Assembly (NCBI GenBank): GCA_963920635.1
Contig: OY987301.1
Location: 13,050,501-13,114,500 of the forward strand
DNA length: 64,000 bases
DNA from: Pseudeuparius sepicola
Lineage: Eukaryota > Arthropoda > Insecta > Coleoptera > Anthribidae
Reading direction: 5' to 3'
Position 1 is the stretch's first letter, and each line of letters begins with the position of its first letter. The notes beneath the pieces are model-generated. The model saw nothing but the letters and a program-made list of their open reading frames with translations. It was not told the DNA's origin and did not search any database. The position numbers and the translations under genes were made by a program. Positions 33,788 to 44,102 of the stretch are shown piece after piece.

Positions 33788-34671
33788 CAGGGTTATTCAC
33801 TGAGAATTGGCCCCCCACCTAACTTTTTTGTTTTTTAAAATAAAAGGGTGAGTCAAAAAACAAAATCAATGGTTGTGCGAATACTTTTTTATGCCATGAC
33901 CGTTTAGTGTACAGGGTGTTTCAAAAAAGTAGGACTAATGGCAACTTAATTTTTTTAAATGTAACACCCTGTATATTATTAGATTTTTGAAATATGCTCA
34001 TCAAGGCAATCAAAATGATATTAAACTTTGTGGCATTATCTTTTTCCGTTTTTTAAAAAGTCCGTATTCAAATTTTATACTAAATTTATTTAACTCGAAT
34101 TTGTGGATCTCGTGATAAAGATAGACGATCGATGTAATAACGAAAAATATTTGTTTTAAACAAGAGAGTAATATGGTGAAACTCCAAAATGTTTAGGAGC
34201 TTTTACGATTTTCCTGAAATTCTTTATTTCGAGAATATAATCAGTAAAATTTGAAAAGGCTCCTAAACATTTTGGAGTTTCACTATATTGCTCTCTTGTT
34301 TAAAACAAATATTTTTCGTTATTATATTGATCGTCTATCTTTATCACGAGATCCACAAATTCGAGTTAAATAAATTTAGTATAAAATTTGAATACGGAAT
34401 TTTTCAAAAACGGAAAAAGATAATGCCACAAAGTTTAATACCATTTTGATTGCCTTAATGAGCAGATTTCAAAAATTCAATAATATACAGGGTGTTCCAT
34501 TTAAAAAAATTAAGTTGTCATTGGTCCTACTTTTTTGGAACACCCTGTACACTAAACGGTCATGGCATAAAAAAGTATTCGCCGAACCATTGATTTTGTT
34601 TTTTGAATCACCCTTTTATTTTAAAAAACAAAAAAGTTAGGTGGGCGGTCAATTCTCAGTGAATAACCCTG
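33788..34671. mobile_element. Nested palindromic MITE (middle shell)
   Basis: Ends CAGGGTTATTCACTGAGAAT and complement, TA at 33786-33787 and 34672-34673. Removing it restores the unit sequence seen in sister units (TTTTACAGGGGTG-like), so the insertion site is verified. Arms ~122 bp, centre CCGTTTAGTGTACACTAAACGG interrupted at its central TA. Confidence 0.88.
33912..34547. mobile_element. Nested palindromic MITE (inner shell)
   Basis: Ends CAGGGTGTTTC and GGAACACCCTG, flanked by TA at 33910-33911 and 34548-34549. Long arms around a unique centre at about 34199-34243, which contains the empty site for the 21647 element. Confidence 0.88.
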
Positions 34672-35110
34672 TACAGGGGTGGTCAGTCCTTAAGTGAGGC
34701 ACTAAAAATTTTGAAACACCCTGTAGAGCTAAGGTAATGTAAATCGGTAAGTATGGGTTTCGAACAACGCTAAATAAGAATCCGGTATTAATTTTCCTCT
34801 AAAAAAATCCCTAATAGTACTTCTCGAAATTTCAGCACTAAAACACCGTCTCAGTGAGCCATGAACTTAACGCACGAGTCACATGAATTATGCATTTAGT
34901 GCCATTTTTGAAGCTCTATCCAACAAAAAAAAGTTTCTGAAAATCGAGATATAAATAAAAATTTTACACGGGTGGTCAGTCCTTAAGTGGGACACACTGT
35001 ATAAAAGCCCGAGAGAAAATTCCTTGAGTAATGTGGAAGTAAAAATATAAAATATGTTGAGAATTGGTAGGATTTAGGGTTATAACAAAAAGGAAATTAT
35101 ATTAGTTCAT

Positions 35111-35152
35111 TGCCGACGTTTCGGTATATTTTATAACCATCATCAGGGCTCT
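35111..35152 (-). ncRNA. Hammerhead ribozyme motif (minimal stem III)
   Basis: Read on the minus strand: stem I arm GCC, core CTGATGA, a stem-loop (GGT...ACC), core GAAA, the self-complementary ACGT, cleavage site C, then stem I arm GGC. All invariant core bases are present. With only ACGT for stem III, a single molecule is weak and cleavage would need a dimer, as described for hammerheads of Penelope-like elements. One unpaired T precedes stem II. Confidence 0.65.
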
Positions 35153-35525
35153 GCAAAGATATTACATAATGTTAATAAGGTTCCTTAAAAAAATTAAAAT
35201 ATAGGAATAAGAGGAACAAAAAACAAGGACAAAAACAAGGTAAAAATTGCAATGCTTACCCAACTATAGTAATTTCTTTTGTCAAAAAATAAATAATGAT
35301 ATAAATCAGGTAACATAGATAACATATTATAAACAACCAATGCTATGATAAAATGACGATACAAACATATTAAAGGGTTGGTCTGGTGGTTGAACCCATA
35401 ATGAATTCAGCAGCCAGGACTACCTGCGTTCAACCATAAAAAATAAGAACAGTAAAAAACAAACGGTCAGGTACCTACACAGCGGCAAACAAAAACAACT
35501 ACACAGTAGTGCAAGAACTTTTACT

Positions 35526-35866
35526 TCAATCTATCAATAATGTTATAGTAAGAAATATTGAGATGCTCAATATCTTTGCGAGTATTAACACGGTTACACA
35601 CTTCCCAATACAAATCATTTCCTGCATGAGTCGATTAGAAAGGTTACTCTGTGTTCCCAAAATCTCAGCTTTATCAAAGTCAAATTGATGTCTTTGCTCC
35701 CTCACATTTTCAACCAAAGCCGTTGGGTTTAATTTATTTAAATTATTACAATCTCTTTTATGTTCTTTTAGTCTATAAGTAGTACTAAAATATATCTGCC
35801 AGTCTGTCCAATATAACAATTGGAGCAACACATACAGGGAATGCTGTAGACGACTGAAGATTTTAG
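35526..35866 (-). pseudogene. GIY-YIG endonuclease fragment of a Penelope-like element
   Basis: Reading from 35866 down: VVYSIPC and CYIGQTGR are the two GIY-YIG half-motifs with their Cys pairs. After a frameshift come RLKEHKRDC, NPTALVENV, HQFDFDKAEILG and NRLMQEM, in the order and spacing of Penelope endonucleases, where the Glu of LMQEM is the catalytic acid. The frameshift and the lack of upstream RT make it non-functional. Confidence 0.8.
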
Positions 35867-36204
35867 TTCAAAAGGAGTTTTAGCTTTAGTTTTTTGTGAA
35901 AACAACTTTCCCAAAGTATTGCCGCATTGCCGCTGTGTACCTGACCGTTTGTTTTTTACTGTTTTTTTTATGGTTGAACGCAGGTAGTTCTGGCTGCTGA
36001 ATTCATTATGTTTTCAACCATCAGACCAACCTTTTAATATGATTGTATCCTCATTTTATCATAGCATTGGTTGTTTACAATATGTTATCTATGTTACCAG
36101 ATTTATATCATTATTTATTTTTTGACAAAAATTTTTTGACAAAAATTACTATTTTACTTTTATATATTACTACAATCAATATTGATACAGCATATTTTTT
36201 CTTG

Positions 36205-36830
36205 AGTTAATAGTTATTTATGTACCAAGGCACGGAAGTTCAACTTTTTATGACTCATGTGGAATTTAGTTGCCGAGGCCTCTGGCCGAGGCAAATAAAC
36301 CACATGAGTCATAAAAAGAACTTCAGTGCCGAGGTACATATTATATTTTTTTTGAAATCGGGAAAAAAATGTTTTATTAGGCAAGAAAATAATAATAACG
36401 GATTACCCGTCCATGAACCGACTACGCTTTGACGATCGCTCTACCTAGGTCAAGTATGATGAGACACGGCACCTTCTGACAGAAAAACCAAACTGCTGCT
36501 TCTTGTGCAGCCTACACAACAAATCTTTTGATATTCAAATTTACTAAAATATGTATAATGAAGGATTGCGCTTCTATAGGAAACAATTTCGCAATGTGTG
36601 CGAAAAGTTAAATGTGCCTTTATCGGCCGGGTTTTGAATATTTGGTCACTTTTGACGGGCGATTTCTCCGCGTCTGACGTTTGATGTTTACATCTCGCCA
36701 AGGCCTACTTATTGAAAAAATCGTACAATAATGGGCTACATTATTGTACGATTTCTGTGCTTTTAATGACGATTTTGGGACCCTTTACTGCCGATTTCAA
36801 GAAAAAATAATTACATGTCTTCCTTTATTT
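36205..36830. mobile_element. Interspersed repeat with 16 bp hairpin (copy 2, inverted)
   Basis: Reverse complement of 26600-27060, including the identical 37 nt stem-loop at 36718-36754. This copy has extra sequence at 36260-36420, with an internal inverted block (TGACTCATGTGG / CCACATGAGTCA). Confidence 0.7.
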
Positions 36831-38589
36831 TCCCCCGTGGGCTACGGTTTTCATTATACAGGGTATTTAAATTCGAATAAAATTCTGATCTTCCCTACAG
36901 CCTGTTGCTTGGAAATCAAACAGGATATCTCCTTTTGTTTGACATGGTCAAATTGTTCGCAGTTAGCAAAAAAGTAATTATTATAATTTTTTCGTTAAAA
37001 GAAATATACAGATAATTCTAAAATAAAATATCCCACTCATAGGTACATTACATTACATTATAGAAATAGGTAGTTTTTCACGTCTTTACTATTTGTTAAA
37101 AGTCGCACTACACTTATTTATTTTGGGTGATAATTAAAGTAACCAGTTACTATTTTTAAAGAAAATAATCTCAGCCTCGTTTAGAATTGGCCAAATTAAA
37201 ACTGAATCTTAATGAAACCCTTGTTTAATAAACAAGGATGAAACTAGAAAAGGATTCCATTCGCCCTTTATAATTTTCATTAAAACTTGGCCCTTTTGTA
37301 GGGAAGCTAAAAATATAAATTTGTTCATCGTTAAAATTCCTCTATTTCACTGTACTTTCTGGAGATAGAGTTTTTGCTTTTTGCTAGTTTAAATTATTTG
37401 TTAGAAATACTAATTTGAAATTGTAGGTATATCTAATCTACACTATTTAGAAAGTAATAATCCGTTGGTTCTTTCTTCTTGTACCTTTTGAACAAGAGCA
37501 GTATACCTACTGGGGGTTCCAGTTCTAAATATCACAAATAATTTCATTTTGAGCAAAAAAATTTCATATGAGCATAGGTTCAAAAATGCTTAATAAGAAA
37601 AATACATAGCATTGGAATCTATCTGGAATCTATATGTACCTACATTATAAAAATTGTTTCTAAATGTCATAACTAAAGCTAACGTTTAAGAAACACATTT
37701 TAAGCAGAAAAATTCGTATTGACATAAGCGAAAAACTGTTACCAAATAAGAACGTGCAAGTTTTAGACAAATTTGAACAAAACATTTTTTATGTAAAATA
37801 GAACGGAGATTGTCGGGAATTTTTCATATTGTGAATCATCTTGTATAAAAGTAAGTGTTTTTATTAGGTAAACGAAGAAAACAAAAGGGTAATTTGTTTT
37901 TTAATACAAGTGTATTAAAAACAAAAACTAGTACAAAATAGTACAAAAAACACTAACTAGTACATTTCATATTGGTCACAATGGCACCTTCGACTATTCC
38001 AGCTATCCCCATTGCTCCCTTGAAACTGCGCAAGTTAAAACCTACTTCTTATTTGGGAGGGAAGCCCAACAGGAAATAAACTTATTCCCTTGCGTAGAAT
38101 TGTGTGTGTGCCTGTGGGGCACTATAGCGATTAAGGTTTTCATTTTGGGTCGTACGTATTTTCGAGGTTCTTTGTTGTGTGCTTGTAGTGTATTCAATTC
38201 GTCGTATCCACATATCCACTTGTTCTTGTCGTACATTTTCTACTGGGGGGGGGGTAGACTTTGGTCTAGCCTCAGGGCCCCTATGGACGACGCGCGACTG
38301 TTAGTGATGCAAAAGCACAAGTTATCACAGCTCAAGCAAATATAAGTGTAAAAAACGTAAGGACAGCATTCGTAATGCAAAAGATGCAGCGAAAAAGCTG
38401 TTTTCAACAACACTAAGTTGGTAAAGTTCCGTTCATCGAGTTATCAACATTTTAAGTAAAAAAGAGATCGCCCACTATTATATTTTAAGAGTAGTAGAAA
38501 AATGTGCAAGACAAAAAACTTTTATATTTTCTCTAGATTACTAAGGTATGCAAATAAAATTTCGGAAAAAACTTCATCAAACATTTTAT
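36831..38589. other. Noncoding stretch
   Basis: AT-rich, with a 10 bp G run at 38245-38254. A 33-codon frame at 37981-38079 and a frame at 38100-38345 show no domain. No repeat border identified. Confidence 0.4.
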
Positions 38590-38594
38590 ATGTG

Positions 38595-39200
38595 GCAGAC
38601 AAAGCGAGTACGTTGCGAGTTAATTTCGCGAATTTGTGAATTAAAAGTAACAGTGATTAAGGGGAAAATATACTCTTACGATGGTGAATTGTTCAGCGTT
38701 TGGTTGCAAAAGCAGAAGTGAAAGCAAGAGCCCGGGATTTCGTTTCACAGGTAAATATTTAACAAGCTACCTTTGAAAGATGTCCTAAAAGTTTATTTTT
38801 CTCAATATTATAACTTCGTAAAATTCCTTTTACCTTATACCTTTTAGTATGATAAAGTGCACTGTTTTGTTTGTAAATAGGTTCAATATAATTTATTTCT
38901 TAACATCGTTTATTTTGAAAATTTCTTAATTGATTATGATAGTTTCATAAAATATGGTCTGGTTTCCATGGGCGTGCATTACTTATTTTATTTTGATTGA
39001 TTCGAAATCGTAAATAAATACCAATATATTTCAAATTACATGCAAGTCAAAATTAATTACCTTTTCATTTTTAACATTTTTCTGATATTGGTTTAGAACG
39101 CGTTTCATGCTACGCCACTGGCCTGTCGTGCGATGTGGCAGTCGGTAACACGGCCGCGAGCGCTGTTAGGCATCCTCTCTCTTTCCTTTTCTAAGACTGT
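38595..39200 (+). mobile_element. THAP-bearing, P-like element remnant (copy 1)
   Basis: Recurs inverted at 50455-51040. Shared features are a leader around GTGGCAGACAAAGCGAGTAC, the THAP exon, and an end block around CGGTAACACGGCCGCGAGCG followed by a CTCTCTCTTTCC tract. No transposase core is present, so it is an internally deleted derivative. Confidence 0.65.
38681..38750 (+). pseudogene. THAP zinc-finger first exon of a P-like element
   Basis: ATG opens MVNCSAFGCKSRS...GFRFT and stops at a donor (ACAG|GTAAAT). The Cys spacing and FRF match the start of a THAP (C2CH) DNA-binding domain, used by P-element transposases and related host genes. The later Cys and His must lie in a following exon that is absent. 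The copy at 50.9 kb begins MVNCLAFGCKS. Confidence 0.6.
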
Positions 39201-39485
39201 AATAATGTCACTTTTCATTGATAGTCTCGCTCGGTAGAATATTTTATTTTTAGTCCGCTCCGTGAAATTCTTTTAGCTTATTTTTTTTTTTAATTTTTTA
39301 TCGGCGTTGGTGACCTCTTCAAATATAATACAACAATATAATTTTCTCCTGGGATTCCTCCATTTTATATTAAACGTTTTTTTTAAGATTTTGTTGGTCA
39401 AAATTTCAATTTCAATTTCTTCAATTCAACCTACTAAAAGTTGACTACGTCTAGAAAGCTTTGATGTTAATTTTATAATGTTATA

Positions 39486-39528
39486 CTGCTGAAGATGACC
39501 CCCTTGGTGGGTTGAAACATATGTACAG
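39486..39528 (+). ncRNA. Hammerhead ribozyme motif with palindromic stem III
   Basis: Stem I arm CTG (39486-39488), core CTGAAGA (CTGANGA), stem II GACCC with GGGTT closing a 7 nt loop (39497-39513), core GAAA, stem III ACATATGT which is self-complementary, cleavage base A, stem I arm CAG (39526-39528). Every invariant base fits. The self-complementary stem III suggests a dimeric ribozyme. The host element is not identified; it may be a Penelope-like remnant or retrozyme-type element. Confidence 0.65.
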
Positions 39529-40084
39529 CTCAATATAAACTGTGTTTGTGGAGCAGAGACTGTAAGTTTTACCCCTTTTCGTCATATATATTCACTACTC
39601 CACTATACAATATGTGATGGTTTCATGTATAGAGTATATAAAGGCTATCAATTTTGGTTAGGTACCTACATCTGGAAATTAGTGAACATACCAATAATTA
39701 TTCTGCTTTCTGCTGCCCTTGCCACATTAGTATCGAGTGTGCTGTGGGCGAAATCCGGGGCTTTCGGCACGGGAAGGCCTTTAATTTTTCATTTCTATAA
39801 GTGCTGGAAAAACGCAAGACGGGGACATTTATCATTTTAAATGTTTCCTGAATCCTGAAAAGGCTCCCAGTGTATTCGTAAAATATATGCTGCAAGTGGA
39901 GTTCCTGTGTTCGAAGAGTTGATGCAGCGGATGTCCGTTTCCGCATAAAAGTTTAGCCTGACCACATGAGACCATTGCGGCCTAGGATATCTAAATCCAT
40001 TTTGTATGGAATCGAACGTTCTATTCTTATATAGAATATACCTAATACTAGGGTTCCTTTATTAGGAGGAACCCTGCCTAATAC

Positions 40085-40230
40085 TTAATAGTTATTTGTT
40101 TACCAAGGCACTCAAGTTCAACTTTTTATAACGAATGCTGAATTTAGCAAATATACACCATTAATTATTATACAAAGGAACTTCAGTGCCGAGGAACACA
40201 CAAGATCTTTATTAAATCGGAAAAATAGTT
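40085..40230. repeat. Fragment of the 36.2 kb repeat family
   Basis: TAGTTATTTGTTTACCAAGG and the AAGTTCAACTTTTTAT block match 36208-36255, followed by an inverted CTTCAGTGCCGAGG copy. No hairpin or GC-rich core. Confidence 0.6.
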
Positions 40231-40801
40231 ACATATTCTTTTATATACCAAACCCAGGCACAATTTATATTTTTTATCGGGAAAAAGAAGTCTTATTAAG
40301 CAAAATAATTTAAAGGGGATCATCATGATCAAATCATTCGAAATGATTTAATTCATAATTCTAAATGACTTAAATCATGTGACAGTACTTATCAAATTTC
40401 CTGAAAATTCGCAAAAACGTCAAAGAAGTTAATAAACAGAAACAAAAAATCATCTACAGCCCTCTAGGTTTTTTTAAGTTATTTTATAGTGTTTCCTCTT
40501 TCGCTCACCAGCTATTTTCTCAAAAAATACAAGAGGCCAAAATATTAGATTTTCTCGGGTCTGACTATTATTATAGCCCCTCTCAATCTTTCCAAAAATT
40601 GAATTTACGCCATTTTTGAGGCAATAAATGAATAGAGCACCTAAAGAAACAGAGGTTTGCAAATGTTCAGGAAATTTGATGAGTAACTGTTAGTCACAGT
40701 TTAAAATATTCAATCCTTTTCGCGCAACTTACCATGGCTGTAGCTCCAATAAGGGACAAATTAATAGAGGCGAAATCCTCATTTTTCGCGAAATAAGTAT
40801 A
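40231..40801. other. Noncoding stretch
   Basis: AT-rich. The frame at 40474-40662 has no recognisable domain. Confidence 0.4.
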
Positions 40802-42121
40802 GTAAGGGCAGAATGTAAAGGCGAAGTCGGCAATAAATCATCATTACTTGCACTCGCACAATTACACTCATGTCTCCTCCTCCAATTTGTATTCGACGTA
40901 CGTCTTAAAGTTCGCTAAGCATCTTTCATGAAAGGAAGAGAGATAGAAAACCTAGTACTTGTCTTGTATTACTAGTTGATTGTTTAAGGCAGGCAGGGTC
41001 GACCTAGAATAAATTATTGCTTTACTACCTGATGTGAACGGACGGATTAAAAATTTTTACTTAGGTACCTGTTGTAATTTCATTTGTAATTTTTGAAGTT
41101 TAATTAATTCGGTAATAAATACAATGATATGGGGGAAGCCTTAACACTTGACGTCCCATTTTATTAATTATATTGTCAGACGCATAAGGCAACTTGGATT
41201 TAAAATTTTTAACGATCTGGAGCAACTCACATTTAAAGGAATTTTCAGGAATTTTTTTTATTTCGAAGCCAGTTAATTATTTCCTCTTTTTTTGTATCTG
41301 TATTGGGCACATTTCGCATTGTCCATTATAATTAAAGAAGGGTTTTCAAGTTTCGGCAATAGTTTCTCCTCCAACCATTTTTCAAACATTTCGGCGTTCA
41401 TATTATCGTGGTAGTCTGCACGTTTATTTTTAGTTGAAAATATAAGCTCCAATAAATCCGTCCTTATTACCGGCATGAACAATATTATAAACCTTTTGAC
41501 ATCATTCGCTCTTTTGTTGTACACACATTTTGGATTTTTGTCGTGCCAAGTTCTCATATTCGCCCTGTGTTGAAAAATCCAGGTCTCGTATTGTCTTCCA
41601 TCGTTTATTTTTTACTTAAATCCAAGATTCCTTAAAATTACACTGTCAAATCAATTTTCGGGGCTGCTTTACTTTTAGTGTATACCATTTTAATATGTTT
41701 AATGCCTTCTTGCCTAATTCGTGTACTTTGTACTAATCTGTAACGCCTCCGATGCACATTGAAGTACCGATAAATTTTCACGTGTGTTCCCTTTTTTTTT
41801 CTTGGAAATATTTCACCACATTTAATATTAATTTTCTACTTTGGGCACTGAATACTTCACGCTGCATTGTTATTACAGGAAGTCTATCACCAAAATAAAC
41901 CAAATATTTAATTACTGCCCTGTTTTATAGGCGTACTCCCATTTGAATATATTATCTTTATTAACATAATGTGTCAGACAAGGACAGAGCAATAAAAAGT
42001 TGGTCTTGCGGTTCTTTAAGCCGAACCCCTCGCTCCAAAACATAAGGGAGAGCAGGTAGGAAAATCATAGCCCATCTCTCTCGATTTTATGGCCGACTTC
42101 GCCTTTACATTCTGCCCTTAC
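40802..42121 (-). mobile_element. Tc1/mariner-like DNA transposon, 1320 bp
   Basis: Ends GTAAGGGCAGAATGTAAAGG and its exact complement (inverted repeats of about 30 bp) flanked by TA at 40800-40801 and 42122-42123. Length and TA duplication are typical of Tc1/mariner. It encodes a broken minus-strand DDE transposase. The inverted repeats are nearly identical, so insertion is recent relative to the decay of its coding region, or it moved as a non-autonomous copy. Confidence 0.9.
41273..41645 (-). pseudogene. Tc1/mariner-type DDE transposase fragment
   Basis: Minus-strand translation gives ILRNLGFK, a stop, then KINDGRQYETWIFQHRA, RTWHDKNPKCVYN, a hydrophobic strand, and DYHDNMNAEMFEKWLEEKLL followed by LIIMDNAKC, the block bearing the second catalytic Asp. 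The N-terminal helix-turn-helix and the third acid are not readable and there is at least one more stop upstream. Non-functional. Confidence 0.85.
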
Positions 42122-42123
42122 TA

Positions 42124-43068
42124 TACCTACAATACAGGCAACAAATTATAAGGCACGTTTATGTCTTAAAGTTTAGAATATCTATCATAATATATAGCAA
42201 TTCTAATTTTAAATTTCTAATTATGAAGAAGTAGGTACTTACACAAACGCGTATACCATGCCACTTTGGTGCATGATCTCAAAAGTTAATTTAAGTTACA
42301 AAATTACTTACCGATGGAATATTATCCTCAAACATTTAGTCTTGGCGGCCAGAGAAGTGCCACAAGCCGCACAGCTAAGCATAATAACTCGGAAAAGTAT
42401 CCAAGTAGTGAATTTTGAAACACCCTATACATGTAGGCAAATACGAAAAAAGCAAGAACAAACAAAAGCCTTTTTCCTCCTCGAAATTGCCACCACACCA
42501 GGCATTGTACCCTAAAGCCGACTTAGCACTTCCCCACAAAAGAAAATAATTTCGGGTTATTTCAAACAAAGCCCGCTCTTGGCCGAATGTCCTTCTGAAA
42601 AGGGCTGTATGTTTCGGAATTATTACCTATAGAAAAACGCCGTCGCCTGCCCATTACCCTGTTCTCGCAAAATATTTTAGAAATTCTTTGGGATGATAGA
42701 TTTAAACACTGTGCAATTTGTAAGTTCTCAAACTTTTAACTCGGTAAAACGCCGAGGGCCGCAATTACTTCGCGGCCAGGCATGGAGAGTGCGGCAGAAC
42801 TCCGGGAATATTTCTGGATATCGCCAGGAGTTTCCGCGAACTTCCGGCATTTATTTAATGGCACGGGGATAAATTCCATCATCGTGGGTGCTGAAAAGAA
42901 CACACTGATTTGTCATCTCGTAGTAGTTCGGGTTTTCGTGAAAAACGCCCTCACTTATAAATATATGTCGCAGTCTTTTGATGTAATTGGCCGTTTCGTG
43001 AAAAGACTGAACGGTTCATGAAACGCTGCCAGATACTGAAACGCCAAAAGACTATACATGGTGTAGAC
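42124..43068. promoter_or_regulatory. Unique GC-elevated island, candidate regulatory element
   Basis: From about 42290 the sequence is non-repetitive and clearly GC-richer than its surroundings (GCGGCCAGAG, CGCGGCCAGG), without credible coding frames. The frames at 42258-42515 and 42782-43021 carry no domain. Function is inferred only from composition. Confidence 0.3.
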
Positions 43069-44102
43069 TAGGAACCCTTTAAAATAAGGGGACCCAGCAT
43101 GTCACAGTCTATCACATAGGAAAAGTGAAGCCTTGAGGGGAAGTTTGTTTTCTGTCGACTCCAAGGAGACCACAAGGGGGCTGGCACAAGGTTATGTTAT
43201 ATGTCAGTATCCAACTGCCGTCAGGTTTTATGTGGCATGCCAGTGCCATAGATTCTGAAGGAGGCAAAATATTTCCCATCATAACTCACAATTTTTAAGT
43301 TTTCTAACTTCCATATGCTCAGATGTGTCAATTAAAGGTAATGCGGCCGCCTGCAGCAGTCCCAATCATTGCAACCAGATTTTTCTTGTATCACCTTTAG
43401 TAATCCTACAATTCCCATTACATGGGCATTACGTATAAGTAGAGGCAGTTCAAAACAAAAATCGTATTTCGTAAATTTTAAATTATTAAGCAGGTAGCTT
43501 CAGTCAGGTCGTTTTTTAAAGAGTTTTTATCTATGACTACAAGTTTATTTTAAGTTTCTGAGCTACCTTGGGAGAGAAATAAAATTACAAAAAATTTATA
43601 ATGAACACCGACAAAAACTACATGATTAGAACTACTAGACCTAATCTTATTGGTCCATTCCGAAATCTGTGAAAGTTCTTTGGGTAGATACATTCAACAT
43701 GCATGGGAAGAAAGTTCAAATACATATTATGGGTTGAGGAACCTGGTAACAAGGTACGATAGCGACAAATTCTTAAATAAGCAAAATCGGCTCTGACTTA
43801 CCATACTTATTACTTAAATTCGTGGAAATAATTGCTGGAAATCAATTTCAACTATAAAATAAATTTGTTTCGCTTGACAGTTGCCATATACTGTACTTGA
43901 AGACACAACATTGTCAAGTCTAATTATTAGAAATCATGGAAACCATTATTAATTTTTACTAACAATCAAAGTACCTGTTATATTTATAGATTCTCCAATC
44001 AAATGGTATACTTGGCATCACTGATACCATAACAATGAGGAAAGAATAGGCCTCACTTTGGAAAGTACAATGCTGGGTCCCCTTACTATAAAGAGTCCCT
44101 GG
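43069..44102. mobile_element. Non-autonomous TIR transposon, about 1 kb (copy 2)
   Basis: Full-length, same orientation as 8078-9073 and about 90% alike by eye, including the CACAGTCTATCACATAGG block and both ends. The left end reads AGGAACCCTTT rather than AGGGACTCTTT. Confidence 0.85.

Larger units (their letters stand above)
32444..34999. mobile_element. 2.56 kb fold-back element with tandemly repeated arms
   Basis: Outer ends GTGTGTCCCACTTAAGG and complement, with TA at 32442-32443 and 35000-35001. The left arm has three tandem copies of a ~270-300 bp unit starting near 32446, 32741 and 33010. Two inverted copies are on the right (33563-33785, 34674-34999). Each unit carries GCATTAAATGCATAATTCAG and TCGAGAAGTACTATTAGGGA blocks. 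Arms made of direct repeats are the hallmark of FB-type fold-back transposons, although TA duplication and CAGTGTG-like ends suggest Tc1/mariner mobilisation. The rightmost part is interrupted by 33788-34671. No transposase. Confidence 0.82.
35040..36200 (-). mobile_element. Penelope-like retroelement remnant
   Basis: Contains a broken GIY-YIG endonuclease (35526-35866, minus) and a hammerhead motif downstream of it on the same strand. 35275-35490 recurs inverted at 35925-36130 (shared GCCGCTGTGTACCTGACCG-type block), the kind of inverted terminal arrangement Penelope-like elements often show. Reverse transcriptase is missing, so this is a 3' fragment. Confidence 0.75.

Noticed and set aside
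35853..35880. Another CTGAAGA hammerhead-like start
   Set aside because: No GAAA at the correct distance and no closing stems.
37981..38079. 33-codon small frame starting MAPSTIPAIP
   Set aside because: No homology recognised, no signal or domain, no supporting context; frames this short are expected by chance.
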